Shown here piece by piece: positions 1-7,934 of a DNA stretch of 64,000 nt. Position 1 is the stretch's first letter; each line of letters opens with the position of its first letter. A program made the translations under genes and the position numbers. Location of the stretch: NCBI GenBank assembly GCA_944341075.1, contig CALVLV010000008.1, positions 1 to 64,000 on the forward strand. The letters are read 5' to 3'. The notes beneath the pieces are model-generated. The model searched no databases and was not told the DNA's origin. It saw only the letters and a program-made list of their open reading frames with translations. Source of the DNA: an uncultured Clostridia bacterium. Its GTDB lineage: Bacteria > Bacillota > Clostridia > Christensenellales > Borkfalkiaceae.

Positions 1-83
1 TCGCGGCGGCTGTAACGGTTACGGTCATACTTGTCCGCAGAAAGAAGAAAGCCAAGAAATTGCAAGAGAAAGCTATCAAATAA
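1..83 (+). CDS. C-terminal end of a membrane-anchored protein (partial)
   Basis: The reading frame that starts at base 3 runs without a stop to TAA at 81-83. It encodes a short hydrophobic stretch (AAAVTVTVILV) followed by a strongly basic tail (RRKKKAKKL). This pattern is typical of a C-terminal transmembrane anchor with a stop-transfer signal facing the cytoplasm. The large surface protein at 9022-15066 ends in the same style (hydrophobic helix, then KKRR), so this may be the end of another surface protein. Only 26 residues lie in the window, so the rest of the protein and its function are unknown. Confidence 0.55.
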   Translation, partial: AAAVTVTVILVRRKKKAKKLQEKAIK

Positions 84-234
84 ATTAAATTTGAGGGCGG
101 GATATCGAAAAACCGTACCCAACGCATGAATGGCACATATCTAAGTATGACATACGACACATGTGGAAACGTTGGTCGTTTTGTCCCGCAGGTGACTGGC
201 CGGCAAAGAAAGTGAGTTGGCGCGGGTATACTTA

Positions 235-298
235 AAAAGTGTCACCGCGGAGACATTTTTCGGGTGTATGAAAAAGTGCCAACACTGTTGACACTTTT
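235..298. other. Inverted repeats downstream of the partial gene
   Basis: AAAAGTGTCA at 235-244 is matched by its inverse TGACACTTTT at 289-298. Nested inside, AAAAGTG at 272-278 and CACTTTT at 292-298 can form a tighter hairpin, which is followed by a T-rich stretch. It may be a terminator for the partial gene or an operator. No gene is seen between 84 and about 860; the stretch also holds the dispersed repeats and the promoters listed separately. Confidence 0.35.
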
Positions 299-365
299 GT
301 CCCTTTTATTGTTCGACCGTTACGTTATTCTGTGCCTATATGGCTCTTTAAGACCGAAGCGTCCC

Positions 366-413
366 GTCATTTCGACCGAAGCACACGAATGTGTGCGGAG
401 TGGAGAAATCTCA
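366..413. repeat. Dispersed GTCATTTCGACCG-type palindromic repeat
   Basis: GTCATTTCGACCGAAGC, a small internal hairpin (CACAC/GTGTG), then GGAGTGGAGAAATCTC. Close relatives lie at 5278-5315, 48056-48110, 48186-48222, 55518-55553 and 55631-55720, in both orientations and always between genes. A related half-unit (TTTCTCCACTCGC) lies at 485-510. Confidence 0.75.
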
Positions 414-514
414 AATAAACTATAAAACAAAGAGACTTCTCCATGCGCTCGCTTTGCTTGCTTAGTCGAAATGCCAGAAACAAATTTCTCCACTCGCTAT
501 CGCTCGGCCGTAAG

Positions 515-602
515 GAGCCGCAGGCGACGGAATTGCGTATCGTTCGCCTGCAGGACGCGATCGCTTCAATGACAGATAATAAATAACACACCTTTCGGGA
601 AC
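515..602. repeat. 88-bp repeat, copy A (upstream of ATPase gene)
   Basis: This block begins GAGCCGCAGGCGACGG and ends CTTTCGGGAAC. It is nearly identical to 5339-5425. Both copies contain CGCGATCGC and AATGACAGATAATAAATAACA, and both sit directly upstream of a gene for a membrane protein. Confidence 0.8.
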
Positions 603-622
603 TCTATTTTCTAAAATCGGCC

Positions 623-652
623 TTGACAGTTTTTGCCGGCCTGTGGTACAAT
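623..652 (+). promoter_or_regulatory. Sigma-A type promoter
   Basis: TTGACA (623-628), an 18-bp spacer, then TACAAT (647-652). It would give a leader of about 230 nt before the ATPase start codon. The leader contains an imperfect GGCAGGC/GCCTGCC hairpin at 721-749. Confidence 0.6.
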
Positions 653-816
653 TTATATGCAAAGCATATGTGGCGTCATGGCGGAATATTTATTCAAAAA
701 TTTTATATAAAACAGGGTCTGGCAGGCACGGTTTTTTTCGCGGCCTGCCTTATTTGCAATTTTCACGCCTTTTTTTCGCCGACGGGCATATTTTTCCGCG
801 GCCTTTCACCGTTAAA

Positions 817-825
817 TGATATACT
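817..825 (+). promoter_or_regulatory. Extended -10 element close to the ATPase gene
   Basis: TGATATACT at 817-825 fits an extended -10 (TG-N-TATACT). There is no clear -35. It could be a second, proximal start site about 58 nt before the ATG. Confidence 0.4.
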
Positions 826-889
826 GCATTTCACCGCAATAATAAATTGCCTTAAAATACAAATATTTATATATAGGAGGGCGCACACA

Positions 890-3616
890 ATGAACAAAGA
901 CATGCCGCCGACCAAGGTTGCAGGCGTGAACAATGCGGCCGCAACGGGCGCGGAAAACCCGGCCGAGCGGGCATTTTATACGCTCGATCCGGCAGGCGCC
1001 GTTGAGGAGCTGAATACAGACGCCGCGCGCGGGCTGAGCGAAGAGGAGGCGGCTTCGCGCCTTGAAACGTTTGGCAAAAACGCCTTCGCGCAGCAGAAAA
1101 AGCGCAGCCTTATAGGGCAGATCCTTTCGCAGTTCAAGGATGTATCTACAATAATCCTGCTTATAGCGGGCGGACTTTCGCTCGCCATGGCAATAATAGA
1201 GTGGGACGGCCCTGCAAGCCTTATAGAGCCGCTTGTGGTGTTCGCCATAATTATAATGAACGTCATTCTCGCGGTCACGCAGGAGCGCAGCGCAGAAAAC
1301 GCGCTGGCGGCCCTTTCGTCGCTGTCCTCGCCCATGTGCCGCGTAATGCGTTCGGGCGCCTTGCGCGAGGCCGACCCCGCCACGCTTGTGCCCGGCGACA
1401 TAATATCGCTTAAAACGGGCGACCTTGTGCCCGCCGACTGCCGCCTGCTGACCTCCGAGGGGCTTTCGGCAGACGAATCTTCGCTCACGGGCGAAAGCGT
1501 TCCCGCAGAAAAGGACGCAGCGGCGGCGCTGACGGGCGACGTGCCCCTCGGCGACAGGGTAAACTGCGCCTTTTCGGGCTGCCTTATAACGGCGGGCAAC
1601 GCAACCGCCGTGGTCACCCATACGGGCATGAACACGCAGATAGGCAAAATAGCCGGCTACCTGACCGATACAAAGCAGCGGCGCACCACCCTGCAGCTCA
1701 GGCTGGACAAGGTGGGCAAGGTGATAAGCGGCCTTGCCATAGTTTCGGCCATAATAATGTTCGTGGTGGGGCTGTTCGTGTACAAGCACGACGTAATGGA
1801 GATGCTCATGGTGGCAATAACGCTTGCCGTGGCGGCCGTTCCCGAAACGCTTTCGCTGATAGTAACGCTCATTCTCTCATACGGCGCCAAGAAGATGGCC
1901 ACCAAAAACGCGCTCGTGCGGCAGATGCAGGCGGTGGAAACGCTGGGCAGCACCTCCGTAATCTGTTCGGATAAGACGGGCACGCTTACAATGAACAGAA
2001 TGGAGGTCAAGCGGGTGTGGCTTAGCGGCCTTTCGCCAGTGCCTGCAGATCAATTGACCCCCAAATATACCGCATTTATCGAAGATATGTGCCTCGCCTG
2101 CGCCGCCACAGTGGGCGTGGATGAAGATGGCAACCCCGCCATAATGGGCGACCCCACCGAGCGGGCCATAATCTCCCTCGCCGCGCAAAACGGCACGGAC
2201 TATGCCGCGCTTAAGGCGGGCGCGCACAAGGTTGCGGAGATACCGTTCTCATCGGCGCGCAAGATGATGACAAACGTATACCGCACGCAAAACGGATATC
2301 TGGTGCTCACCAAGGGCGCATTCGACAGGCTGCCCATAGACCGCTCCGACCTGAACGCCCTGCGCGTGCCCGAAGAGGTGCACGCCGGGTTCGCCGCAAG
2401 CGCGCTGCGCGTGATAGCGCTGGCCTCCAAGACGGTGAAGGAGCTGCCGGAAGACATTTCGCAGCTGGAAAGCGGGCTTACCCTGCACGGGTTTGTGGTC
2501 ATAATAGACCCTCCCCGCCCCGAGGCCGCCGCCGCTATAGCAAAGGCGCGCGCCGCGGGCGTGCGCACCGTGATGATAACGGGCGACCACGCGGCAACAG
2601 CCGCCGCCATCGCGCGCGAACTCGGTATAATAGCAGCAAGCGAGGGCGTTATAACCGGGCAGGAGCTTGCCGTCCTCTCCGACGAGGAGCTGGAGCGCAG
2701 CGTAGAGTTCTATTCGGTATATGCGCGCGTCAGCCCCGAAGATAAGCTGCGCATAGTGCGGGCATGGCAGGCCCGCGGCGAAGTGGTGGCAATGACGGGC
2801 GACGGCGTAAACGACGCACCCGCCCTCAAGGCGGCGGACGTCGGCGTTGCCATGGGCATAAACGGCACCGAAGTTTCAAAGAGCGCCGCCAAAATGGTGC
2901 TCACCGACGATAAATTCTCCACCATAATAGAGGCGGTGGAAGAGGGCCGCAATATCTTTTCCAACATACGCAAGCTTGTCTACTTTTTGCTTGTGTGCAA
3001 CATATCTGAAATCGCAGTGATGCTGTTTGCGCAGTTCCTCAACTGGCCGCTGCCGCTCACGCCCATAATGCTGCTCATAATTAACGTTTTGGGCGACGGC
3101 ATACCGGGGCTTGCCATCTCGCGCGAGGTATCCGATAAGCGCATTATGAACCGCAGGCCCATAGGCCGCCACGAAAGCTTTTTCGGCGGCGGGCTTATGG
3201 AAGTTATAATAAGGCAGACGGTGGTGTTTGCCGCCGTTTCGCTCATCGGCTTCCGCGTAGGCTATACGGTGGGCTTCGGCGGGCAGGCCTCGCTTGAAGC
3301 CGGCCGCACCATGGCCTTCCTTATCACGGGCTGGACGTCTATTCTGCACGTGCTCACCGTGCGCAGCCGCAGCATGCTGTATAAGTACCGCATACGCGAT
3401 AACCCCCAGCTGTATATAAGCTGTTTTGCCATGCTTGCTGTGTTTGCCGTCATCGCCGCCGTGCCTCCCGTGGCTTCGGCCATCGGCCTCGGCGCGCTGG
3501 GCTGGCAGCAGTGGCTTATAGCTGCGGCGCTGTCGCTGGTGCCCCTTCTTGTGGCAGAATACGGCAAGTTGTGGGACGCCATACGCACAAAGAATACCGA
3601 GCGCACCCGCGTTTAA
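890..3616 (+). CDS. P2-type cation-transporting ATPase with variant M4 motif
   Basis: A 908-residue P-type ATPase that uses ATP to pump a cation across the cytoplasmic membrane. Visible landmarks are an N-terminal cation-ATPase domain, the TGES actuator loop, the phosphorylation motif CSDKTGTLT, an ATP-binding region containing KGAFDRL, the hinge MTGDGVNDAP, and about ten membrane helices with the usual C-terminal block. The frame is open back to 623, but the ATG at 890 follows a clear AGGAGG site at 875-880 and is the better start. In calcium pumps of this class the fourth helix normally reads PEGLP; here it reads PETLS, keeping the glutamate but changing the surroundings, so the ion could differ from calcium. 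A second ATPase at 56001 has the normal PEGLP. It appears to be a single gene followed by a strong terminator. Confidence 0.9.
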   Translation: MNKDMPPTKVAGVNNAAATGAENPAERAFYTLDPAGAVEELNTDAARGLSEEEAASRLETFGKNAFAQQKKRSLIGQILSQFKDVSTIILLIAGGLSLAMAIIEWDGPASLIEPLVVFAIIIMNVILAVTQERSAENALAALSSLSSPMCRVMRSGALREADPATLVPGDIISLKTGDLVPADCRLLTSEGLSADESSLTGESVPAEKDAAAALTGDVPLGDRVNCAFSGCLITAGNATAVVTHTGMNTQIGKIAGYLTDTKQRRTTLQLRLDKVGKVISGLAIVSAIIMFVVGLFVYKHDVMEMLMVAITLAVAAVPETLSLIVTLILSYGAKKMATKNALVRQMQAVETLGSTSVICSDKTGTLTMNRMEVKRVWLSGLSPVPADQLTPKYTAFIEDMCLACAATVGVDEDGNPAIMGDPTERAIISLAAQNGTDYAALKAGAHKVAEIPFSSARKMMTNVYRTQNGYLVLTKGAFDRLPIDRSDLNALRVPEEVHAGFAASALRVIALASKTVKELPEDISQLESGLTLHGFVVIIDPPRPEAAAAIAKARAAGVRTVMITGDHAATAAAIARELGIIAASEGVITGQELAVLSDEELERSVEFYSVYARVSPEDKLRIVRAWQARGEVVAMTGDGVNDAPALKAADVGVAMGINGTEVSKSAAKMVLTDDKFSTIIEAVEEGRNIFSNIRKLVYFLLVCNISEIAVMLFAQFLNWPLPLTPIMLLIINVLGDGIPGLAISREVSDKRIMNRRPIGRHESFFGGGLMEVIIRQTVVFAAVSLIGFRVGYTVGFGGQASLEAGRTMAFLITGWTSILHVLTVRSRSMLYKYRIRDNPQLYISCFAMLAVFAVIAAVPPVASAIGLGALGWQQWLIAAALSLVPLLVAEYGKLWDAIRTKNTERTRV

Positions 3617-3636
3617 AACTTTTTGATTGCAGAAAC

Positions 3637-3668
3637 GCGCCCGCCGCGGCAACAGCCGCGGCGGGCGC
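3637..3668. terminator. GC-rich hairpin terminator
   Basis: Perfect 14-bp arms (3637-3650 and 3655-3668) with loop AACA lie 20 nt after the ATPase stop codon. The T-rich tail is weak. Confidence 0.75.
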
Positions 3669-3828
3669 TTATAACTTGCGGAACCCGATAATTTGTTGCG
3701 CGTAACGCTTGTAATATAAGTGTAATAAAAATATATATGCGCGGCAACCCGCCTTATTTTGCTTGCCAAGCGCACGCATAGCGGTTAAAATATCTGCGTA
3801 CAAAAAATTTATTTTATTACGGAGATTT

Positions 3829-4491
3829 ATGGACGGAATTATTTTTGACCTGGACGGCACTCTGCTCGATTCAATGGGCATGTGGCGCAGGGCGGGTGTG
3901 ATATACCTTGAAAAGTTCGGCATACACGCAGATGAAAGCCTTGCCGACAAAATACTGCCTCTTAAAATAGCAGACGCCGCAAGGGTGATAGGCGAATATT
4001 ATAATCTTCCGCTTACGCCAAAGCAGATAGCCGACGGCGTGAACGGAGTGATGGAGGAGGGGTATAACCGCACCATTCAGCCCAAGGAGGGCGCCGCCGA
4101 ACTGCTCGAAAAGCTGTATGCGCGCGGCATACCCATGGCCATAGCCACCGCAACCGACAGCTACCTTGTAAGAGCCGCGCTTTCAAGGCTGGGCTGGGAA
4201 AAGTATTTCAGGGGGCTGGCCACCTGCACGCAGGTTGGTGTGGGCAAGCGCGACGGCGCGGATGTATACATAGCCGCAATGAACCTGTTCGGCGGAAAAA
4301 TACCAAATTGCTGGGTGCTGGAAGATTCTCCCCACGCCGCGCTCACGGCAAAGCGCGCTGGCTACCGCGTGCTGGGCGTAAGGGACGAAGGCGGCAAAAA
4401 CGACCAGCAGGCGCTTATTGCGGCAAGCACCGCCTACGTGCGCAGCTTAAGCCCCGCAAGGGCAGTGCTGTCTGTAATTGGTATAGAATAG
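3829..4491 (+). CDS. HAD-family sugar-phosphate phosphatase or phosphoglucomutase-like protein
   Basis: A 220-residue haloacid dehalogenase-type hydrolase. Motif I is FDLDGT at residues 6-11, with Asp7 as nucleophile and Asp9 as acid/base. A helical cap follows, then ATATD (motif II), the lysine in GVGKRDG (motif III) and LEDSPHA (motif IV). The length and cap position fit the beta-phosphoglucomutase/phosphatase subgroup that acts on small phosphorylated sugars in the cytoplasm. The frame extends upstream to 3763, but the ATG at 3829 has a GGAG site and begins exactly at the conserved strand, so it is the likely start. The substrate cannot be told from sequence. It is convergent with the next gene. 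Confidence 0.85.
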   Translation: MDGIIFDLDGTLLDSMGMWRRAGVIYLEKFGIHADESLADKILPLKIADAARVIGEYYNLPLTPKQIADGVNGVMEEGYNRTIQPKEGAAELLEKLYARGIPMAIATATDSYLVRAALSRLGWEKYFRGLATCTQVGVGKRDGADVYIAAMNLFGGKIPNCWVLEDSPHAALTAKRAGYRVLGVRDEGGKNDQQALIAASTAYVRSLSPARAVLSVIGIE

Positions 4492-4542
4492 GCCATATAC
4501 GGGCACGTTTTGCAATATCAAATCAAAAAGCAATATTTAAGG

Positions 4543-4580
4543 CATATGCGGCGGGCAATTTTAATTGCCCGCCGCATATG
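4543..4580. terminator. Bidirectional terminator between convergent genes
   Basis: Inverted repeat with 18-bp arms (CATATGCGGCGGGCAATT and its complement) and T/A runs at its centre. It lies between the HAD gene (+) and the gene at 4587-4913 (-). Similar CATATG/GGCGGGCAATT text occurs at 22250-22266 and 58768-58796, so this is a recurrent terminator type in the genome. Confidence 0.75.
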
Positions 4581-4586
4581 GCGTAT

Positions 4587-4913
4587 TTAACGTATTATCT
4601 TCCGCACAAAAATTTCGCAGCGCAGCGGGGCAAATTTTTTACCGTCGGGGCCGCGCCCTTCAAGTTTTTCGTCCGCGCTAAGCGCCACAAATTCGCAGTC
4701 CTCTGCCCCTTCGGGCGAGGTAAAGCACTGCAGTTTTATGTATATGCCGTCCTTTCTCTTTCTGCGGGTGTGCCTTTCGCGGCACTTGAATATGCTCATC
4801 AGCTTAAAGCTTTCGCTCTCCTCAAACGGCTCAAAGCCCGCCGCGGCAATTGCGGCAAGCACGCCGCCCTCCGTCTTTTCGCGGTTAAGTTTTTTAAGTT
4901 CGCTCGTCTTCAT
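4587..4913 (-). CDS. Small conserved-looking protein of unknown function
   Basis: A 108-residue soluble protein starting MKTSELKKLNREK. It reads like a small alpha/beta domain with many charged residues and the segment SFKLMSIFKCRERHTRRK. I do not recognise the family. The frame is open back to 4979 (130 residues), but a promoter with its -10 ending 7 bases before the codon at 4913 means the transcript would begin at or next to this ATG. The shorter start with a leaderless message is therefore preferred. The two ends of the possible products otherwise agree. It is convergent with the HAD gene and shares its terminator. Confidence 0.65.
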   Translation of the reverse strand: MKTSELKKLNREKTEGGVLAAIAAAGFEPFEESESFKLMSIFKCRERHTRRKRKDGIYIKLQCFTSPEGAEDCEFVALSADEKLEGRGPDGKKFAPLRCEIFVRKIIR

Positions 4914-4920
4914 GGCATGT

Positions 4921-4948
4921 ATTATACCACAAACTTTTAAAAAATCAA
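4921..4948 (-). promoter_or_regulatory. Promoter giving a leaderless message
   Basis: On the minus strand TTGATT (4948-4943), a 16-bp spacer, then TATAAT (4926-4921). Only 7 bases separate the -10 from the ATG at 4913, so transcription should start at or beside the start codon. Confidence 0.65.
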
Positions 4949-5066
4949 ACGGCCGCGCATTTGATATTTTTTTGCGCAAACTGTTTACGATTGCCTTAAA
5001 TTGTGCTAAAATTTTAATCGGGCGGGCAATGTGACGCCTTTAAGGTATCACGCTCTGCCTTTATCG

Positions 5067-5242
5067 TTGACGCTATTGGCGCTAACGCTCAATAATAGCT
5101 ATTCCGTCGCTTACGCCCCTTACGACTAAGTGAGCATATCGAACACTCTACCATTGTCATTGACGCTATTGGCGCTAACGCTCAATAATAGCTATTCCGT
5201 CGCTTTGCTCCTTACGACTAAGTGAGCGTAGCGAACGCACGG
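5067..5242. repeat. Two tandem copies of a 93-bp intergenic repeat
   Basis: The unit begins TTGACGCTATTGGCGCTAAC at 5067 and again at 5160, a period of 93 bp. The copies share the block up to CTTACGACTAAGTGAGC with few differences. The second copy runs into the dispersed GGAGAAATCTC repeat. No coding sense is visible. Confidence 0.8.
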
Positions 5243-5277
5243 AGAAATCTCTTTGTGTAACGGCTTATTTAAATTGA

Positions 5278-5425
5278 GATTTCTCCACTCGCTATCGCTC
5301 GGTCGAAATGACGGCAAGGGAGGAACTTCGGTCATAATGAGCCACAGGCGACGGAATAGCGTATCGTTCGCCCGCAGGGCGCGATCGCGTCAATGACAGA
5401 TAATAAATAACATACCCTCGGGAAC
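5278..5425. repeat. Dispersed repeat plus 88-bp repeat copy B (upstream of mscS)
   Basis: 5278-5315 holds GAGATTTCTCCACTCGC...GGTCGAAATGAC, the inverse form of the dispersed repeat. 5339-5425 is the second copy of the block at 515-602. It ends 28 bases before the mscS start codon, so it must form most of that gene's leader or promoter. Confidence 0.8.
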
Positions 5426-5452
5426 ATCAAAAACATATAAGGAGAAACAAAA

Positions 5453-6289
5453 GTGGAGCAATTCTGGCAGGCGGTAAAGGATTTCTTTTCCAATTTCGCC
5501 TCTGAAGGCGGCCTTATAATAGTGCGCACCGTGGCTTTCGCCCTGCTCGGGCTGGTCGTCTTAAAGGTGGTGCAGATAATAACCCGCCGCGTAACGCTTA
5601 AAAGCAAGCTGGATAACGCCGCCGCAACCTTCGTCATCTCGGTCATCACCGTGCTTTTATATATCGCGCTGGTGATAGTTGTGGTAAGTTCGCTGGGCGT
5701 GTCCACCGCGGGCATAATCGCCGCATTTTCCGCGGTCGCCCTGGCCGTGGCGCTCGCCTTAAAGGACAGCCTTGCAAGCCTTGCCAACGGCGTGATAATA
5801 ATATTCACCAAGCCGTTCAAAAAGGGCGACACCATAATGATAAACGGGCAGGAGGGCACCGTGCAGGATATCCGCCTGTTCAACACAAAGATACTCACCT
5901 TCAACAACGAAGAGGTGATAATACCCAACAGCGACGTGCTTTCGGAAACGTTGATAAACGAAAGCAACCGCCCGCTGCGCAGGGTGGAACTTGCATTCTA
6001 CGTTTCCTATTCCGCCGACGCCGACAAAGTGCGCGCCCGCATTCTGCAGGGACTTGAGGAGGAAGAGCTGGTGCTCGCCACGCCAGCGCCGTTTGTCGCG
6101 TTCGACAGCTTCGGCGAAAGCACCGTGCGTTGCACGGCGTATGCGTGGTCTGCCGTCGAAAACTATTCGGCTGCCAAAAACGCCGTAAGGGCAATAATTT
6201 ACGCCGCGATACGCGACCTGGGCGCCGAACCTTCGGCAAGGCGGGTAAGCGTGGACATGCTCGGCGAAAGGGAGGGCAAAGATGAATAA
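5453..6289 (+). CDS. mscS: Small-conductance mechanosensitive channel, MscS family
   Basis: A 278-residue channel that opens when membrane tension rises and releases solutes during hypo-osmotic shock. There are two to three N-terminal hydrophobic helices, the Ala/Gly-rich pore helix (ALALKDSLASLANG), the beta domain with KPFKKGDTI and the loop EGTVQDI, the conserved NEEVIIPNS motif, and the C-terminal alpha/beta domain. It starts at a GTG with AAGGAGA eight bases upstream. The end overlaps the next gene by 8 bases, so the two are translated together. This is the short MscS form without extra domains. Confidence 0.93.
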   Translation: MEQFWQAVKDFFSNFASEGGLIIVRTVAFALLGLVVLKVVQIITRRVTLKSKLDNAAATFVISVITVLLYIALVIVVVSSLGVSTAGIIAAFSAVALAVALALKDSLASLANGVIIIFTKPFKKGDTIMINGQEGTVQDIRLFNTKILTFNNEEVIIPNSDVLSETLINESNRPLRRVELAFYVSYSADADKVRARILQGLEEEELVLATPAPFVAFDSFGESTVRCTAYAWSAVENYSAAKNAVRAIIYAAIRDLGAEPSARRVSVDMLGEREGKDE

Positions 6290-6809
6290 TCTGCTGCTTG
6301 CCGCGCAAATCGTCGCGGAACAGTCCGCCCAGACAGGTCAGGCCGCTGCGCCCGATGCGTGGGATCTCGCCCTGCAATATATAGTCTACGGCATTGTAAT
6401 AGTCCTCAGTATAATAATACTCATATTCATCCGCAAACGCACGCGTCTGCCCCGCCACGGCGAGGTGAAAAAGAAGCTCGACGCCCTGCTTGAGGAGGTA
6501 GAGGCCCTCTCCGCCCCTGCCGAAAACCGCATGTCGTTCATAAAGCGCGCGTCGCGCGCGCTGTATCAGGCCGATAATCTTGTGTATATCTGCGCCATGC
6601 TCTCTGAAAAGGAACGGTATTCCGACCTCGGCACAATCTCTTCGCTGCTCGGCGAGGCGCGCGCCGAACTCGTGCCCTATAAGTACGGCAAAAAGGAGGC
6701 GGAGGAACGCGACGGTATAGAGGCCGCCGCCGAAAAAGTGCGCCGCGCCTCGGCAGTCATGGACGGCATACTCGAGCGCGACAGGGACATAAAGCGCGCC
6801 GGCAAATAA
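6282..6809 (+). CDS. Single-pass membrane protein coupled to MscS
   Basis: A 175-residue protein whose ATG lies inside the end of the mscS gene. An amphipathic N-terminus is followed by one transmembrane helix at about residues 28-48 (IVYGIVIVLSIIILIFI), then a long charged, mainly helical cytoplasmic region rich in Glu, Lys and Arg. I recognise no family. The 8-base overlap implies translational coupling and suggests it may modulate or scaffold the channel, but that is inference from position only. A GC-rich hairpin follows at 6861-6888. Confidence 0.75.
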   Translation: MNNLLLAAQIVAEQSAQTGQAAAPDAWDLALQYIVYGIVIVLSIIILIFIRKRTRLPRHGEVKKKLDALLEEVEALSAPAENRMSFIKRASRALYQADNLVYICAMLSEKERYSDLGTISSLLGEARAELVPYKYGKKEAEERDGIEAAAEKVRRASAVMDGILERDRDIKRAGK

Positions 6810-6860
6810 CTCCGCGGCGGCATAATATGTCCGGGGCGTATGCATCGCTTAAAATATTTT

Positions 6861-6888
6861 GCGGCGGCGCACGGCTGTGCGCCGCCGC
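6861..6888. terminator. Hairpin terminator of the mscS operon
   Basis: Perfect 12-bp arms (GCGGCGGCGCAC and its complement) with loop GGCT, followed by AATTTC. Confidence 0.75.
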
Positions 6889-6957
6889 AATTTCATAACG
6901 CAAAATTATTCGTAAAAAAATTATTTTACACTGTGTTTAAAAGGTTTGAAACGGCGT

Positions 6958-7077
6958 TATAATATAAGTGAAAAAAGAATCAAGGCAAACCAAAGCGGTG
7001 CAACAATACCTGTAAAAAGGGTCTGCGGCCCGCCAAGGGTTTCACCCCGATCCCTTAAAAATAAATTTTAAAGGAGA
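6958..7077 (+). promoter_or_regulatory. Hsp20 promoter region and leader, possible RNA thermometer
   Basis: A TATAAT box lies at 6958-6963; no clear -35 and no CIRCE operator were seen. In the roughly 115-nt leader, TCCCTT (7051-7056) can pair with the ribosome binding site AAGGAGA (7071-7077) with one bulged A and a 14-nt A/T loop. A weak stem over the binding site is the usual design of thermometers in small heat shock genes. Confidence 0.4.
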
Positions 7078-7087
7078 TTGAATTATT

Positions 7088-7519
7088 ATGAAAAACTATT
7101 TACAGAAAAGAAGTTCTTACGCACGCGATCCCTTCTTCGAGGCTTTCGATGATTTCTTCAGGCCGGTATTTTACGATAACAGCGACGCCAGCATGCGCAC
7201 CGATATAAAGGAAACGGACGGCGGCTATCAGCTGGACGTAGAAATGCCCGGCCTCGATAAAAAGGACATAAAAATTTCGCTTGAAAACGGCTACCTCACC
7301 GTGAGCGCCGAAAAGAGCACCAGGGAAGAAGAGGGCAAGGAAAAGAGCGAAAAGTACCTGCGCAAAGAGTGCAGCGTATCCTGCAGCCGCAGCTACTATG
7401 TGGGCGAGGATATTGAAAAAGAGAGCGTAAAGGCAAGGTACGAAAACGGCATGCTCACGCTCACGCTGCCCAAGAGCCAGCCTAAACAGCTGCCTTCGCA
7501 CAATATCGAGATAGAGTGA
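7088..7519 (+). CDS. Small heat shock protein, Hsp20/alpha-crystallin family
   Basis: A 143-residue cytoplasmic chaperone that binds unfolding proteins under heat or other stress without using ATP. A short N-terminal arm rich in Phe (DPFFEAFDDFF) is followed by the alpha-crystallin domain from about residue 38 (TDIKETDGGYQLDVEMPG) to about residue 130. The signature near its end, ARYENGMLTLTLPK, fits the A-x-x-x-N-G-x-L motif. The C-terminal IEIE may serve as the oligomer-linking tail. It starts at an ATG ten bases after AAGGAGA. It is a single gene with its own promoter and a structured leader. Confidence 0.93.
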   Translation: MKNYLQKRSSYARDPFFEAFDDFFRPVFYDNSDASMRTDIKETDGGYQLDVEMPGLDKKDIKISLENGYLTVSAEKSTREEEGKEKSEKYLRKECSVSCSRSYYVGEDIEKESVKARYENGMLTLTLPKSQPKQLPSHNIEIE

Positions 7520-7699
7520 GGAAGGCGCAGTATTTACCCGCGCAGTAACGTCTGCCCGCGCCGCGGCAAAGCGGCGCGCAAATAAAGGCCATGCGGAGGA
7601 AGATCCGCCCGGCTTTTAATGCGGAAGCATTTCCGCATAAAATTCGATTACCCGCCGCATATATTGCGGTCAATGCGTAAATCTCTCCTTAAAGATGCC

Positions 7700-7740
7700 G
7701 TACGGGGGCGCAGTTTGCTGCGCCCCCGTACAATGCTTTT
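7700..7740 (+). terminator. Strong hairpin terminator
   Basis: Perfect 14-bp arms (7700-7713 and 7718-7731) with loop TTTG, followed by AATGCTTTTT. It lies 180 bases after hsp20. The stretch 7520-7934 holds no supported gene, only this hairpin, smaller ones at 7556-7577 and 7619-7638, and the one at 7832-7869. Confidence 0.7.
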
Positions 7741-7831
7741 TGATCGTGAATACCCTTGCCTGCGGCATATATGCGGGGATATTTTAATTTTGCCCACTCA
7801 GAATACCGCAAGTCGGTAACCAAAGAAACAA

Positions 7832-7869
7832 GGCGGCCGCGCACTATGTGCGCAGCCGCCGTTTTTTTT
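7832..7869. terminator. Hairpin with T8 tail, probably bidirectional
   Basis: Arms 7832-7844 and 7848-7860 match with one mismatch, followed by eight T on the plus strand. On the minus strand it lies about 70 bases beyond the KDPG aldolase stop and is followed by TTGTTTC. The plus-strand T run points to a plus-strand transcript although no gene is visible between 7741 and 7831. Confidence 0.65.
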
Positions 7870-7934
7870 GTATTTTTGCCTTTCATGCGCCGGCTTTTTA
7901 AATTGACGGCGCACTATGCCGCAGCTAAGCCGTT

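Noticed and set aside
812..1789. Long minus-strand frame opposite the first ATPase
   Set aside because: Shadow frame of a GC-rich gene; the opposing frame has all family motifs. The same applies to the other long antisense frames, for example at 5901-6845, 9925-11034, 43545-44927 and 57275-58459.
7741..7831. Small RNA between two terminators after hsp20
   Set aside because: The T8 terminator at 7832-7869 invites the idea, but no promoter is visible in the 90 bases before it, and the hairpin can also end the aldolase transcript from the other side.
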